In this document: positions 46,001 to 54,377 of the stretch, piece by piece
Layout: each line of letters starts with the position of its first letter
Position numbering within the stretch: position 1 is the first letter of the stretch
Origin: Cochliopodium minus
Taxonomy: Eukaryota > Discosea > Himatismenida > Cochliopodiidae
Assembly: GCA_024220525.1 (NCBI GenBank)
Contig: JAMYWO010000049.1
Span: 131,854 to 186,931, forward strand
Length of the DNA stretch: 55,078 nucleotides
Direction of reading: 5' to 3'
The notes under the pieces: generated by a model
The model's database searches: none
Seen by the model: the letters and a program-made list of their open reading frames with translations, nothing else
Told to the model about the DNA's origin: nothing
Made by a program: the position numbers and the translations under genes

Positions 46001-47054
46001 ATTTTGTTGTTAAAATGATCGATGATATAATAAATTATTCAAATTAATTTTGGATCTTATTATCATATTGAGATTTGAATATAGATCCAAATTACATGGA
46101 TCAAATCTTATTCAATTATTTTAATATTATAAAAATCCTGAGTGAATTCTTTGAAATATTTTAGTTTAAAATAATCGAGTTCAGTTGATTTCAAGTAGAA
46201 TGGTTTTTTGATCAAATTGATTTTTAAAATTTGAAATTACAATATCTTGATTTCATATTCAAATGATCATCCAAAAAAATAATTTTTGGGGAATGCTCCT
46301 TGTAGACCATAATAAATTATCTTTATTTGAAAGAGAAAATTTTATTTTTTGTTTTCTTTTGGTATCCAAATTAATAACTTTGTTCAAATTTTATAAAAAA
46401 ATTCATTGTTCAATACAATCGTGTGTTATTTTAAAAAGTAAAGAAATCGAATTTAAATTTTTCATTATTTTTACCCATTGTTGAATCAAAGATTTTAAAG
46501 TTTTTGATAAGCGAATAATATGGATAAGAACCTATTGAATAAATTAAGAAAAAAATTTAAATTATTTAACAAAATACCTTTCTGTTCTAACGAGTCTTTT
46601 GGAAAAAAATTATAAATAGAAAATAAACAATCCAAAAAAAATTTAAAGTTACTATTGTGATTTGGCAATAGATTGTTAACTTTTTCAGGAATTGATTTTC
46701 TTAGAATTTTATCATCTCAAATAATAAATTGTAAAATTTTTTTTTTAATAATCCAAAATGCATTTACCTTCCAATGGTTGAAAATGTAAATCAAGTTTTA
46801 GATTCGTTGACTCTAAGTTTCTTGATCTTTCAATAATATTCGTTTTTTTCAGAATTCCAAATTGTTCATCTCCTTTGGCCAATAGATTACCTTTTTAAAA
46901 AGAGGATTGATTAATTTGTAAAAATAATCGAAAATTGGAGAATTTTATTAATTTTTTAATTATTAAGATCGAAATCAAAACAAAAATCACTATCAAATAA
47001 AATATTTAAATAATCATAAGGAAAAATAATTTTCATAATTATGCGATTCACCAT
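37027..47054 (-). CDS. giant USP - pseudo-USP - Ulp1 polypeptide
   Basis: Exons from 47054 down: 46991-47054, 46768-46890, 46578-46715, 46475-46531, 44789-45457, 44327-44738, 44080-44273, 43698-44019, 43500-43651, 43204-43454, 43124-43156, 42686-43070, 42544-42640, 41706-42341, 40629-41071, 40360-40574, 39640-40313, 38313-39584, 37625-38247, 37027-37566; about 2,432 residues. A USP domain (about 128-400) has GPIALKNVGNSCFLGAAIQI (Cys), NDQEDCQEALNILLDYL and GHYESV (His). Next are a coiled coil (TLKEMYEEIKTLKSELESEK), long unrecognised segments and a Cys cluster (CFVCPVEVACTNPKC, CCRKC, CIDC). A second USP fold follows (about 1815-2060) with GVLNFGASSFLSSLIQSFF and a zinc ribbon (CCLKC, CETC) but no Cys or His. 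Last is an Ulp1/SENP protease with TWLNDE, PNHWCLV, YYDSLGG and QKNGEDCGVF, so His, Asp, Gln and Cys are all present. One junction needs a one-base correction at 42616-42619. Single-gene status rests on phase continuity. Confidence 0.7.
41072..41705. other. long intron of the USP-Ulp1 gene
   Basis: 634 bp between coding exons, from donor GTAAGA to acceptor TTTAAAG on the minus strand. AT-rich, with stops in all frames and no second gene seen. It is unusually long for this window. Confidence 0.5.
45458..46474. other. 1-kb intron carrying a repeat copy
   Basis: The intron lies directly upstream of the catalytic USP exon (minus strand). It holds one arm of the inverted repeat (45640-45815) and two further AT-rich segments with TTATTATCAT/GATCCAAAT words near 46060-46100. 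No coding frame is supported. Confidence 0.5.
45640..45815 (+). repeat. dispersed repeat, arm 1 of an inverted pair
   Basis: About 175 bp that align, in reverse complement, with 47340-47515 at roughly 80% identity by eye. Shared words include GAGAATTTAATCTGCGCC, CAATTTTTATATCTCAACA, TATAATTGATCAA and TTATTATCATT. A shorter related copy lies at 15225-15335. Confidence 0.7.
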
Positions 47055-47090
47055 TCAATGTATGTAAATATCAATTGTAAATTAGAAGAT

Positions 47091-47198
47091 ATCTCTCAAT
47101 AGAGAGATGAATGATATTTTTTTTGTCGTGTTAAAAATATGTGTCTGGATATCCAGACACATGTAAAAATTTCCCCTTATGAATAAGGGGAAATTTTT
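47091..47198. repeat. three consecutive perfect hairpins
   Basis: 47091-47108: ATCTCTC, loop AATA, GAGAGAT. 47139-47162: a 24-bp perfect palindrome (ATGTGTCTGGAT and its complement, no loop). 47165-47198: a 16-bp perfect stem AAAAATTTCCCCTTAT with a 2-nt loop. All three lie within 110 bp, starting 37 bp upstream of the start codon of the USP-Ulp1 gene (minus strand). The GC content of the stems is far above the surroundings. Confidence 0.85.
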
Positions 47199-47339
47199 TA
47201 TAACAGAATTTATCGATTAAGTGTGAATATTACTCAAAACTATTACATAGATAATTGATCAATAAATAGGAAATTTATTTGTAATATGAAAATTGATCCA
47301 AATTATTTGAGTAGATTAAATTTACAAGAAAATGTTTTG

Positions 47340-47515
47340 AATGAAAATGTGTTAGTAAAAATGATCGATAATTGGATATAAATTAATCAACATATACAAT
47401 GATAATAAATGATGATTTGTATCTCCTTGATCAATTATATAGTACCTTATGTTGAGATATAAAAATTGCTCAAATTTTAAGGCGCAGATTAAATTCTCAC
47501 AAAAAAATTTTCAAT
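47340..47515 (-). repeat. dispersed repeat, arm 2 of an inverted pair
   Basis: Reverse-complement partner of 45640-45815 (see there). A 76-codon plus-strand frame at 47449-47679 partly overlaps it and is probably fortuitous. The two arms are about 1.5 kb apart and enclose the first four exons and the hairpin cluster of the USP-Ulp1 gene. Confidence 0.7.
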
Positions 47516-48619
47516 TTTCAAATACCAGATCAATACAAATCATTCAAGATCTTTCTTTGGATCTTTTTGAAAAGGAATTTTCTGGAAACTTTACCGAGCA
47601 AACAACCAAGAATCACATCAAAATTAAAACAAAAAAAAAGTATCCCCAAAAAAATTATTTGGAAAATCATTTGAAATGATGAATCAATATAATTCTAAAA
47701 TCAATTGTAATTTAAGGCAATCGATACTCATAAAAAATTCTCAATCTTAGTAATTTTATTAAAAAAATTAAACTAAAAATATTTCATTAATGCGATTCCA
47801 AAATACTTGTATTTTTTTTTTTGATCAAAAATATTATTCAAAATTGAAAAAATTTTGATCAAATAATAATTATCACTTTAATAAAATTAATTTTCTTAAT
47901 AAAACGATGAATAGGAACATAATATATGGAAGAAAAATGTATATAAATGTATAATTGGATATGATGAACATTTTATTTTCTTCCATATAACTGAATAAAG
48001 AAATAATCATTCACCTGGTATTATATCTTCCCAATAACACAAATATTTCGTCATTTCCAAAATTAATCTATTATTTTTCTCAAATTATTTCTTGAAAATT
48101 ATATATCAAGAAATCATGAGAACAAAATGAACAAATGTCAAATACTTTATGTTATCACCCTGAATATTCTTTCAATTACTTTCATTTATTATAATATATA
48201 TCCATCTGTATTTCTTCAATTGCAGAAATAAATATAATTTTTTCCATTTTACAGTGATTTTTCTTTTATTTTGATAATTTTTTTATTTTGATAATTCCTT
48301 TCAAACAAAAAGAACAACTAATTAAAAATAAAAATTTAAAATTTGGGTTATATCTTAGAGATGTTCAAAATTTTACAACAGTTTAAATTTTGTTAGTAAT
48401 TAATTTATATCTGCTAACAAAGTTGTAAATTTTGGACATGTCTAGTTATATCTCCAAATGATTTTTTTTATAAAGTTAAAAATTTGTATGGATCAAAAAT
48501 TATTTCCTAAAGTATACTTTAAAAAAATCTTTGAACCTTTCCCCTCACTTCTTGAAATAATGGCAAATTTGACATCAAAAACTTTTCCTATCAATTTCTC
48601 CTATTCAAGAAATAAATTA
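47516..48619. other. non-coding intergenic stretch with hairpins
   Basis: About 1.1 kb without a supported gene. Two inverted repeats stand out. One is at 47922-47990 (TATATGGAAGAAAA against TTTTCTTCCATATA). The other is an imperfect hairpin of about 30-bp arms at 48350-48378 and 48421-48452 (ATGTTCAAAATTTTACAAC against GTTGTAAATTTTGGACATG). Confidence 0.55.
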
Positions 48620-49591
48620 TTAACTGTATAGTTGATTTAAAAAAATTGCCATTAAAAAATATCCATCATTATTTTTGGTTTTTTGAAGCAATTTTTCAAA
48701 ATTGGAAGATAGTGTCCCACTAATTGTATTCTCGTCGAAAAATCTTGAAAGAAATGGCCTAAAAGAAGAAAAGATGCAGCCCATAATGTTTTTTAAAGAA
48801 GAAGTGGATCCTTGATCATATTCAAATTTTAAAGAAATGAAGATTCCCAATATCTCTTCAAATAAATAATAGAAAGAGTCTTGCTTTTTAGGTGGAGTTT
48901 GAATATGATTTTCTCCAACAAAATCTCCTCGGTCTCTTTTTTTGGTTTCAGAAGAAATTTTAATATTGGTTGGTATTTTAATTTTGAGATGAGGAGAAAT
49001 AGAAACAATTGTCCCTTTTTGTTTTTCAGCTTTCATAGGATTATCAATATCATAACCCGAGGGGTGGTCCCCTAAGGTCTTAATGATTGTATGATTTCCC
49101 ATAAAATCGAAAATAAAAGGACCATTAAAATTGAAATCAATCTTTTCCCCTTTGTCAAGTTTACAATCTTCGTGTACGAAACCCGAGGGGTGGTCCCCTA
49201 AGGATTCTGACAAAGATTTAAAAACAATATTTGGGGGAAAATTCGAATAGATTTCAATATACATCCCATAATTTGAAGAACTATCCTTCTTTTTTAATTA
49301 AGAGAATATGAGTAAATTATTTTATTTAAATTTTTAAAGAATTACAATAATGAAGCTTTTGTTTTTCAGTTGAAGATTTTTTGTGGCTTGATCAAAATAT
49401 GAAATAAATCTTTTCTTGATGATATTTAATTTATCAAATATTGGTTGAAATTCATTGAAGATATGATTTGAAATGAATCCCTTGGGATCTTTTTCCTTAA
49501 TCCTTTTTGGGTCATCTTCTTTGCACTCTTTGAATGTTTTTTCCACCATTAAATTTATCCATTCAAACAAGAGTGAATTTTTCTTTTCCAT
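48620..49591 (-). CDS. protein of unknown function with twice-coded LGDHPSG
   Basis: Two exons in phase (49346-49591, 48620-49288), 304 residues. It starts MEKKNSLLFEWINLMVEKTF. The peptide SLGDHPSGF and then TLGDHPSGY occur 42 residues apart because an exact 23-bp GC-rich sequence is present twice in frame. A charged middle with a basic patch (SETKKRDRGD) precedes a hydrophobic-helical C terminus (YYLFEEILGIFISLKFEYD, NIMGCIFSSFRPFLSRFF, GYFLMAIFLNQLYS). No domain recognised. It lies 171 bp downstream of the methyltransferase-like gene on the same strand. Confidence 0.65.
49055..49203. repeat. 23-bp GC-rich palindromic repeat, two copies
   Basis: ACCCGAGGGGTGGTCCCCTAA plus GG occurs exactly at 49055-49077 and 49181-49203 in the same orientation, 126 bp apart. 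It contains GGGG-TGGT-CCCC, a 4-bp stem with a 4-nt loop. In DNA that is otherwise about 80% A/T these are among the most GC-rich words of the window. Confidence 0.9.
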
Positions 49592-49762
49592 CTTTATTTT
49601 TGAACTTATTGTTCAATTGATCTGAAAGAGAAAAGAATTTATAGACCAAAAATATTTTAATTTTTTTTTTTATATTTTTTATTTTTTTATTTCATATTGG
49701 GCCATTGCATCACAAAGACATCCCTAATCATAGAAGTAATGATCATGAAAAAATTTTCCTCT

Positions 49763-51098
49763 TCAATTTTTTGGATTTCTCTTCAAAATTGTGACCATGC
49801 GATTATCATAATAAATTCTTTCATCAATTTCTATTTTACTTTCCAATTCCTCACTTGTAAATTGAACTAAAACTAGAGATTTTGTAAAAGGAGTTGGATA
49901 ACCATCAAATTTGATTGGTGGCAAAAAGGTGATAGATTTGAATGATTCCCATATCTTCCCAAAATATTCAGTGCTGGCGTTCAATGGAATGAGAAGAAAA
50001 ATATTCAAAATTTTTTTATGAAGAAATTCTTTCTGAATTTCCTTCAAAATTCTTTCGATAAACAAGGAAATAGGATAAATCTTTGAACAAAAGGGAGGAT
50101 TCAAAAATATTGTAAATAATCTTCTTTTAAGTGCTTCTTCAATCCAATTTGTATTAAAACAATTTCCTTTTTCACAACCTATTGTATTAAAAAATGAAAT
50201 AAAATTGTCAAAAAAAATAATTTATACCTCCCAAAGGAGTAGGATCGTAAAGGAAATCAGTCAAAATTTTGACAGTATCTTTCATATCCTTGATATGAGA
50301 ATAAAATTCTTTAAAAAAAATTAGAAAAATCCACTTGATGAGAAAAAGGGGAGTAATGAAAGAATTTTTATAAAAATCTGTTTTCTCTATAGGTTGATAA
50401 TCAAAAATGTTTTCATTTACTTCATCATTTTCAAAAGAATAATTCTCCATTATAAATTTTAATTGTTCTTTAATTTCTCCATTAATTTCCTTTTGCTTTT
50501 CTTTATCTTCTCTATAAATTTTGAGTTTATAAATCAGATCATTTCTCTCTGTATCGTCATAACTTGCCTATTTTTCTTAAATTTGAGAATTAAAATGAAG
50601 ATGGATTTCAATATTTACCAAATAAGTTGTAAATATTAATTTATTCGATCCATTCGAAAAATAAGTATAACTATGATTTTTTATCTTTTTGTATGTTTCC
50701 TTTGCTTCTTTTAATGAACTACACCTATAATAACGATTTTGGCTCTGAATAAAGAAGAATTCTCTATTGATTTTAGATTGAAAATATATATCCAAATCAC
50801 TGAATATACAAATCAATCCCAAATTCTCATTCTTTTCACAAATTTCTATTGCTTTTTTCGCTTGTTTTAAATCCTTGAAAATAATTCTTGCAAAATTCCT
50901 ATTTTTATCAGTGATATGATACTGTGCTTTTTTCATTTCATTAAAGAGAACAGGCAATTGTTGTTGCACATCAAACTCATCTGAACTTTTTTTAATATAT
51001 ACTGTTGTATGTTCATAAGTACTTTTTCTATTTCTTTTCTTTTTGACATATTTATTTTTCTTTCTTTTTTCTTTTTTTCTCATTTTTGTTTTTCTCAT
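49763..51098 (-). CDS. putative RNA-binding / Dam-like adenine methyltransferase
   Basis: Three exons in phase (50619-51098, 50228-50567, 49763-50178), 411 residues. The N terminus is very basic (MRKTKMRKKEKRKKNKYVKK), then an RRM-like segment (NRNFARIIFKDLKQAKKAIE, SLKEAKETYKKI), then a C-terminal domain with ILTDFLYDPTPLGGCEKGN and LFTIFLNPPFCSK. DP-x-PLGG followed about 30 residues later by NPPF, a helix (ISLFIERILKEIQ), ILNIFLLIPLNASTEYFGKI and ITFLPPIKFDGYPTPFTKSL is the layout of the phage/DIRS-type DNA N6-adenine methyltransferases (pfam05869), where NPPF/Y binds the target adenine. PCIF1-type RNA methyltransferases also use NPPF. Which substrate applies is unknown. Confidence 0.65.
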
Positions 51099-51540
51099 TT
51101 TTGTTTTGGCAAACAAAATATGTTTTTATCAAAAGAATTTAAATTGTTAATACACACAAATTTTTTAATTTTGAGATTTAAAAGCAAGAATTACTATACC
51201 GTAATTCCGCTTTATATATTCTCAAATTATAAAAATTAAATTATTTCCTTTTAATTAAATTTGATTTTTTTTTTTATTTATTATTTAATTTAATTTTTTT
51301 TATAAATTTAATTATGAATGCATTCTAATTCTGATAAGGATGGAAAAATTTTCTCAATAATTTTTTTTAATTTTTCAAAGAGATACAATGCATTATCAAG
51401 AGAAATGGAAAGTTGAAAAGAAATCATTCATTAAAAATTTAATTATTAAACCATTCATTTTTAAAAAAATTTTATTCAAAAAAGTAATTTATTTTTATCA
51501 TTTCAAAATTCTAATTCGTTTTATATATGATTATGAACAA

Positions 51541-51625
51541 ACAGTGTGATGGTAGGTTGTCTGATATTCAACGATGAGGGCTATGGTTCCATTCTAGCTT
51601 GTTATCATATTTTTTTTCTTTCCAA
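51541..51625 (+). ncRNA. possible structured RNA, type unknown
   Basis: A patch of mixed composition in AT-rich DNA. It has an A-box-like TGATGGTAGGTTG, a B-box-like GGTTCCATTCT, a hairpin GGCTA-TGGTTCCATTC-TAGCT, and a T8 run at 51611-51618 that could end a Pol III transcript. It does not fold as a tRNA by eye. CTGA and GATGAG words also recall box C/D snoRNAs. Low certainty. Confidence 0.25.
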
Positions 51626-52069
51626 AAAAAATTTTTAATAAGATATATAAAGAATATGAATTTATATAAAATTTATATATAAATTTTTGAAAATATATAT
51701 ATATATATCTTTTGAAAATTTATTAATTACAAATCGATGTTATCTCTTGGAAAAATTATTGAGAATTTATTATTTTATATAAAAAATATATTTTTATTTT
51801 AAATATTTGGTATTTTACAAATATTGGAAAGCATGTGATTTTTGTTTTGATTCCATTGACCCATTTTTCTTTTATTTATTTTATATTTTATTATGATCAA
51901 ATATGAAAAAAATATATTTTCAAATACAGTAAAATAATTGGATTTTATATCTCTCATCATATGAAATTAGGAATGATTCTATATCAAAGAATGTCTTTAT
52001 ATATATATATTCAAATATATCCATACCCTTTTGAATATATCAATCTTGGCAATCGAGAAATAGTGTGTT

Positions 52070-52150
52070 GTGTGGTATTAAGTTGATGGTTTGAGATCCA
52101 TGTTGATATCTTGTTCCAATTTTGAGTACGAGCTCAACTCCCATTTTTTT
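52070..52150 (+). ncRNA. possible structured RNA, type unknown
   Basis: A second mixed-composition patch near the join. Hairpin ATGG-TTTGAGAT-CCAT, hairpin TTGAG-TACGAG-CTCAA, then a T7 run at about 52145. The pattern resembles the patch at 51541 (both have GATGG then CCAT) and would fit a Pol III transcript. No known RNA family recognised. Confidence 0.22.
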
Positions 52151-52246
52151 GAATTTCCGTTTTCACTCATTCAGCGATAGTGAAGAATTGAAATTTCCAT
52201 CAAAATTCCAATGCACATTTGGTGGTATAGAACATCAGTTTTCAGT

Positions 52247-52247
52247 N
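52247..52247. other. single-N scaffold join
   Basis: One N inside the kinesin motor domain. The sequence to the left does not continue the motor, so the kinesin gene is cut here and the left neighbour may be misplaced. Confidence 0.85.
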
Positions 52248-53806
52248 AGTCTTGGAACAATCTTGTGAGTGTCGACTCACGGAAGGGTACAACCTTAAGT
52301 TGGTTAGGGTATCTTTGATTCCTTCATTGAAAAAAAAAATTGTAAAAAATAAAAAAAAAAAAAAATGTTAAAAAAAAATAAATAAAAATAAATTAAATAA
52401 AAATAAAAATAAAATTTTTAAAATTTTTTTACCATCTCAAATACTCTATCACACGTGTGAAAGTGAGGAGTGAAGTGTTTATTTTAGATGCTTCTTTGAG
52501 TTGCGCACCAGTGGTCTCCGTTCTTTTTGCACGCTCGGAACCTGCCAAGTCAACAATGGACAATTTGCTGAATATCAAGTACTTAGAAGGATCCTGTAAA
52601 AAAATTCAAATTAAAATTAAAAAACTTTTCGAATTAAATTTTAAAAAAACTTTTCAAATAAAAAATCTTTCAAAAAACTTTTCGAATTAAATTTTAAAAA
52701 AACTTTTCATTTTCTTTTTTTTACTTTTCTCAGTTCTTCTTTATCTACTTTCTTTGGTATTTTACATAACTTTATGGTGAAGATGCAGTGACTTCTGGAG
52801 GATTCAAGATTGAGTTTTGTTTCGGTTGTTGCTCGGTTCTTTCTTCCGATCTCAACCCATTCCATTGCACTCTTCAAGCTGTGAACTGTTTTTTCTGTGA
52901 GTCCTTGCACGAAGATGGACTTGTTTCTTTCTACTATTTTAAGTTTTTTTTGTTTTGTGATCTAAATAAAAAATAATTAAAAAATTATAATTCAGAGAAA
53001 AATTAAAAATTCGGTTAATTATTTACTTCAAAAAGATCAAAGATTTCTTCATTATATATTTCGCAAAATGAGATAATTATGGCATGTTTATAGTTAGGAT
53101 CAACATCCAATTCCAAATCATCATCCGATTCAGAATCATCATCATCCTTATCATTTGCATTATGGAGAGATTTGAATAGGAGCTTGAGTGTTCTTGGGAG
53201 AATACCTTTGTTCTCTTCAGTCCCAAAGATCGTATATGTTTTACCTAATATGAATAAGTATCAGTAAGGAAAAGTGGATATTTTGAAGATAATTTATTTT
53301 TTATTTTTTTTATGAAATTTATTAATTTATCAAATATTTTATATCGTTATTTATTTATTTTTTTTTTTACCTGCATTGGTCACTCCATATGAAAATAACA
53401 ATCCATTCTTTCCATCCATTAAATTATTCATCAATGGCAATGTAACATCCACAAATATATCCTTCTGGGTGCAATTTGCAGGAAAGACCTTGCTGAATGT
53501 ATAATTCTGTTTGGAATCCAAATTGTCGCTCTTGATATTGATGCAATTATGAGAGAAATACTCGATATAGCTGTTTGGATGTTCTCTCGCTCTAAACACA
53601 ACCCTCAATGGCTCTCTCCCCTCTGGCAATCTTGTTGATCTTGATTGTTTTTTTACTGTTGATTTGATAGGTGTTTCTTCCTCTCTCACAAAATTCAACA
53701 CCTTGTTTACTCTTTTTCAAATAGAAAAGTAAAAGAATATATATTTGAATTAAATTTTATACCTTGTGGATTGTGGTGTATTTGGAGTTAATTGTTCTCT
53801 ATTCAT
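52248..53806 (-). CDS. kinesin-6 family motor, 3' truncated
   Basis: Six exons from 53806 down: 53763-53806, 53371-53711, 53027-53244, 52725-52961, 52433-52593, then 52321 to the N. All phases agree. Motor motifs in order: [14 protein letters not shown], the P-loop [16 protein letters not shown], an acidic insert ([16 protein letters not shown]), [14 protein letters not shown], switch [12 protein letters not shown], switch [37 protein letters not shown], and [23 protein letters not shown] and [16 protein letters not shown] are typical of kinesin-6 (KIF20/KIF23), which works at the spindle midzone in cytokinesis. The insert sits where kinesin-6 motors carry their extra loop. The end of the motor and the stalk lie beyond the join. 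Confidence 0.88.
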
Positions 53807-53934
53807 TCTTTTTTTCTTTCTCAATTATCTCTTTTTTTTTATTTTTATGAAAAGTTTTTTCAGTTATTTTATTTTTTATTTGATTTTTGGCGCCAAAAAA
53901 ATTCAAATTTAAATATTTGTTTTCAATAAAATTT

Positions 53935-54010
53935 TGAAAAAAATGTAAATTCTTTGAAAATCTTTAAAATTTAATTCAAAAAAAATTTCATTATTAACCA
54001 ACATTCTACC
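53935..54010 (-). pseudogene. ubiquitin-like domain tail remnant
   Basis: On the minus strand this reads LLGRMLVNNEIFFELNFKDF then QRIYIFF. It matches the end of the Ubl domain of the E2-like gene (GGRMLVDDETFFDLNLKHF, DRIYIF at 34457-34530), and the two are clearly alike at base level (GGTAGAATGTTGGTT). The overlapping frame of the neighbouring ORF is different, so a frame change or decayed copy is likely. Confidence 0.5.
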
Positions 54011-54261
54011 CAACAACCCTCTTCTAAATACATTATCCAAGGATAAAATAGAATCCAATTTATTGGGATGATGATTTCCACCTCTTTGATAGGGTCTTTA
54101 TCCTGTTCATTAATCCAAATGGCGTCGTACCCATCTGATGAAACTTTGAAAAAATCCGCTGTTTTATTGTTGGTTTTAATCAAGGGAATATCATCTTCCC
54201 AGAATCTTTCCTCAGGCTTATGATTAATTAAAGCACCCAATAAAAATTGATTTATCATCAA
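53971..54261 (-). CDS. short protein of unknown function
   Basis: A 96-residue frame starting MMINQFLLGALINHKPEERF and reading ADFFKVSSDGYDAIWINEQD then KEVEIIIPINWILFYPW. The first 70 residues look coding. The last 25 (EEGCWVECWLIMKFFLN) run through the Ubl-tail remnant in another frame, so the true end may lie in that other frame after a one-base shift near 54050-54070. DGYDAIWI with a following EVEI strand faintly recalls the end of PARP catalytic domains, but I would not assign it. Confidence 0.45.
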   Translation of the reverse strand: MMINQFLLGALINHKPEERFWEDDIPLIKTNNKTADFFKVSSDGYDAIWINEQDKDPIKEVEIIIPINWILFYPWIMYLEEGCWVECWLIMKFFLN

Positions 54262-54377
54262 ATTTTATTTTATTTATAAAGATTTGCTTTATATTTCTCT
54301 TCAACTTTGAACTTCAATTTTTTTTGATTATTTCTTTAAATATATTGAGTTATTTCCCTGCATCGTTTTGTTATGGA

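Larger units (their letters stand above)
51099..52246. other. non-coding stretch before a join
   Basis: About 1.15 kb between the methyltransferase-like gene start and the N at 52247. It contains two (AT)n runs near 51696-51712 and 51997-52010 and the two mixed-composition patches listed separately. No coding frame supported. Confidence 0.5.

Noticed and set aside
47449-47679. 76-codon plus-strand frame starting MLRYKNCSNFK
   Set aside because: It overlaps the inverted repeat arm at 47340-47515, has no splice context or homologue visible, and is Lys/Asn/Gln-biased as expected from A-rich DNA.
51541-51625. tRNA gene
   Set aside because: A- and B-box-like words exist, but acceptor, anticodon and T stems do not pair.
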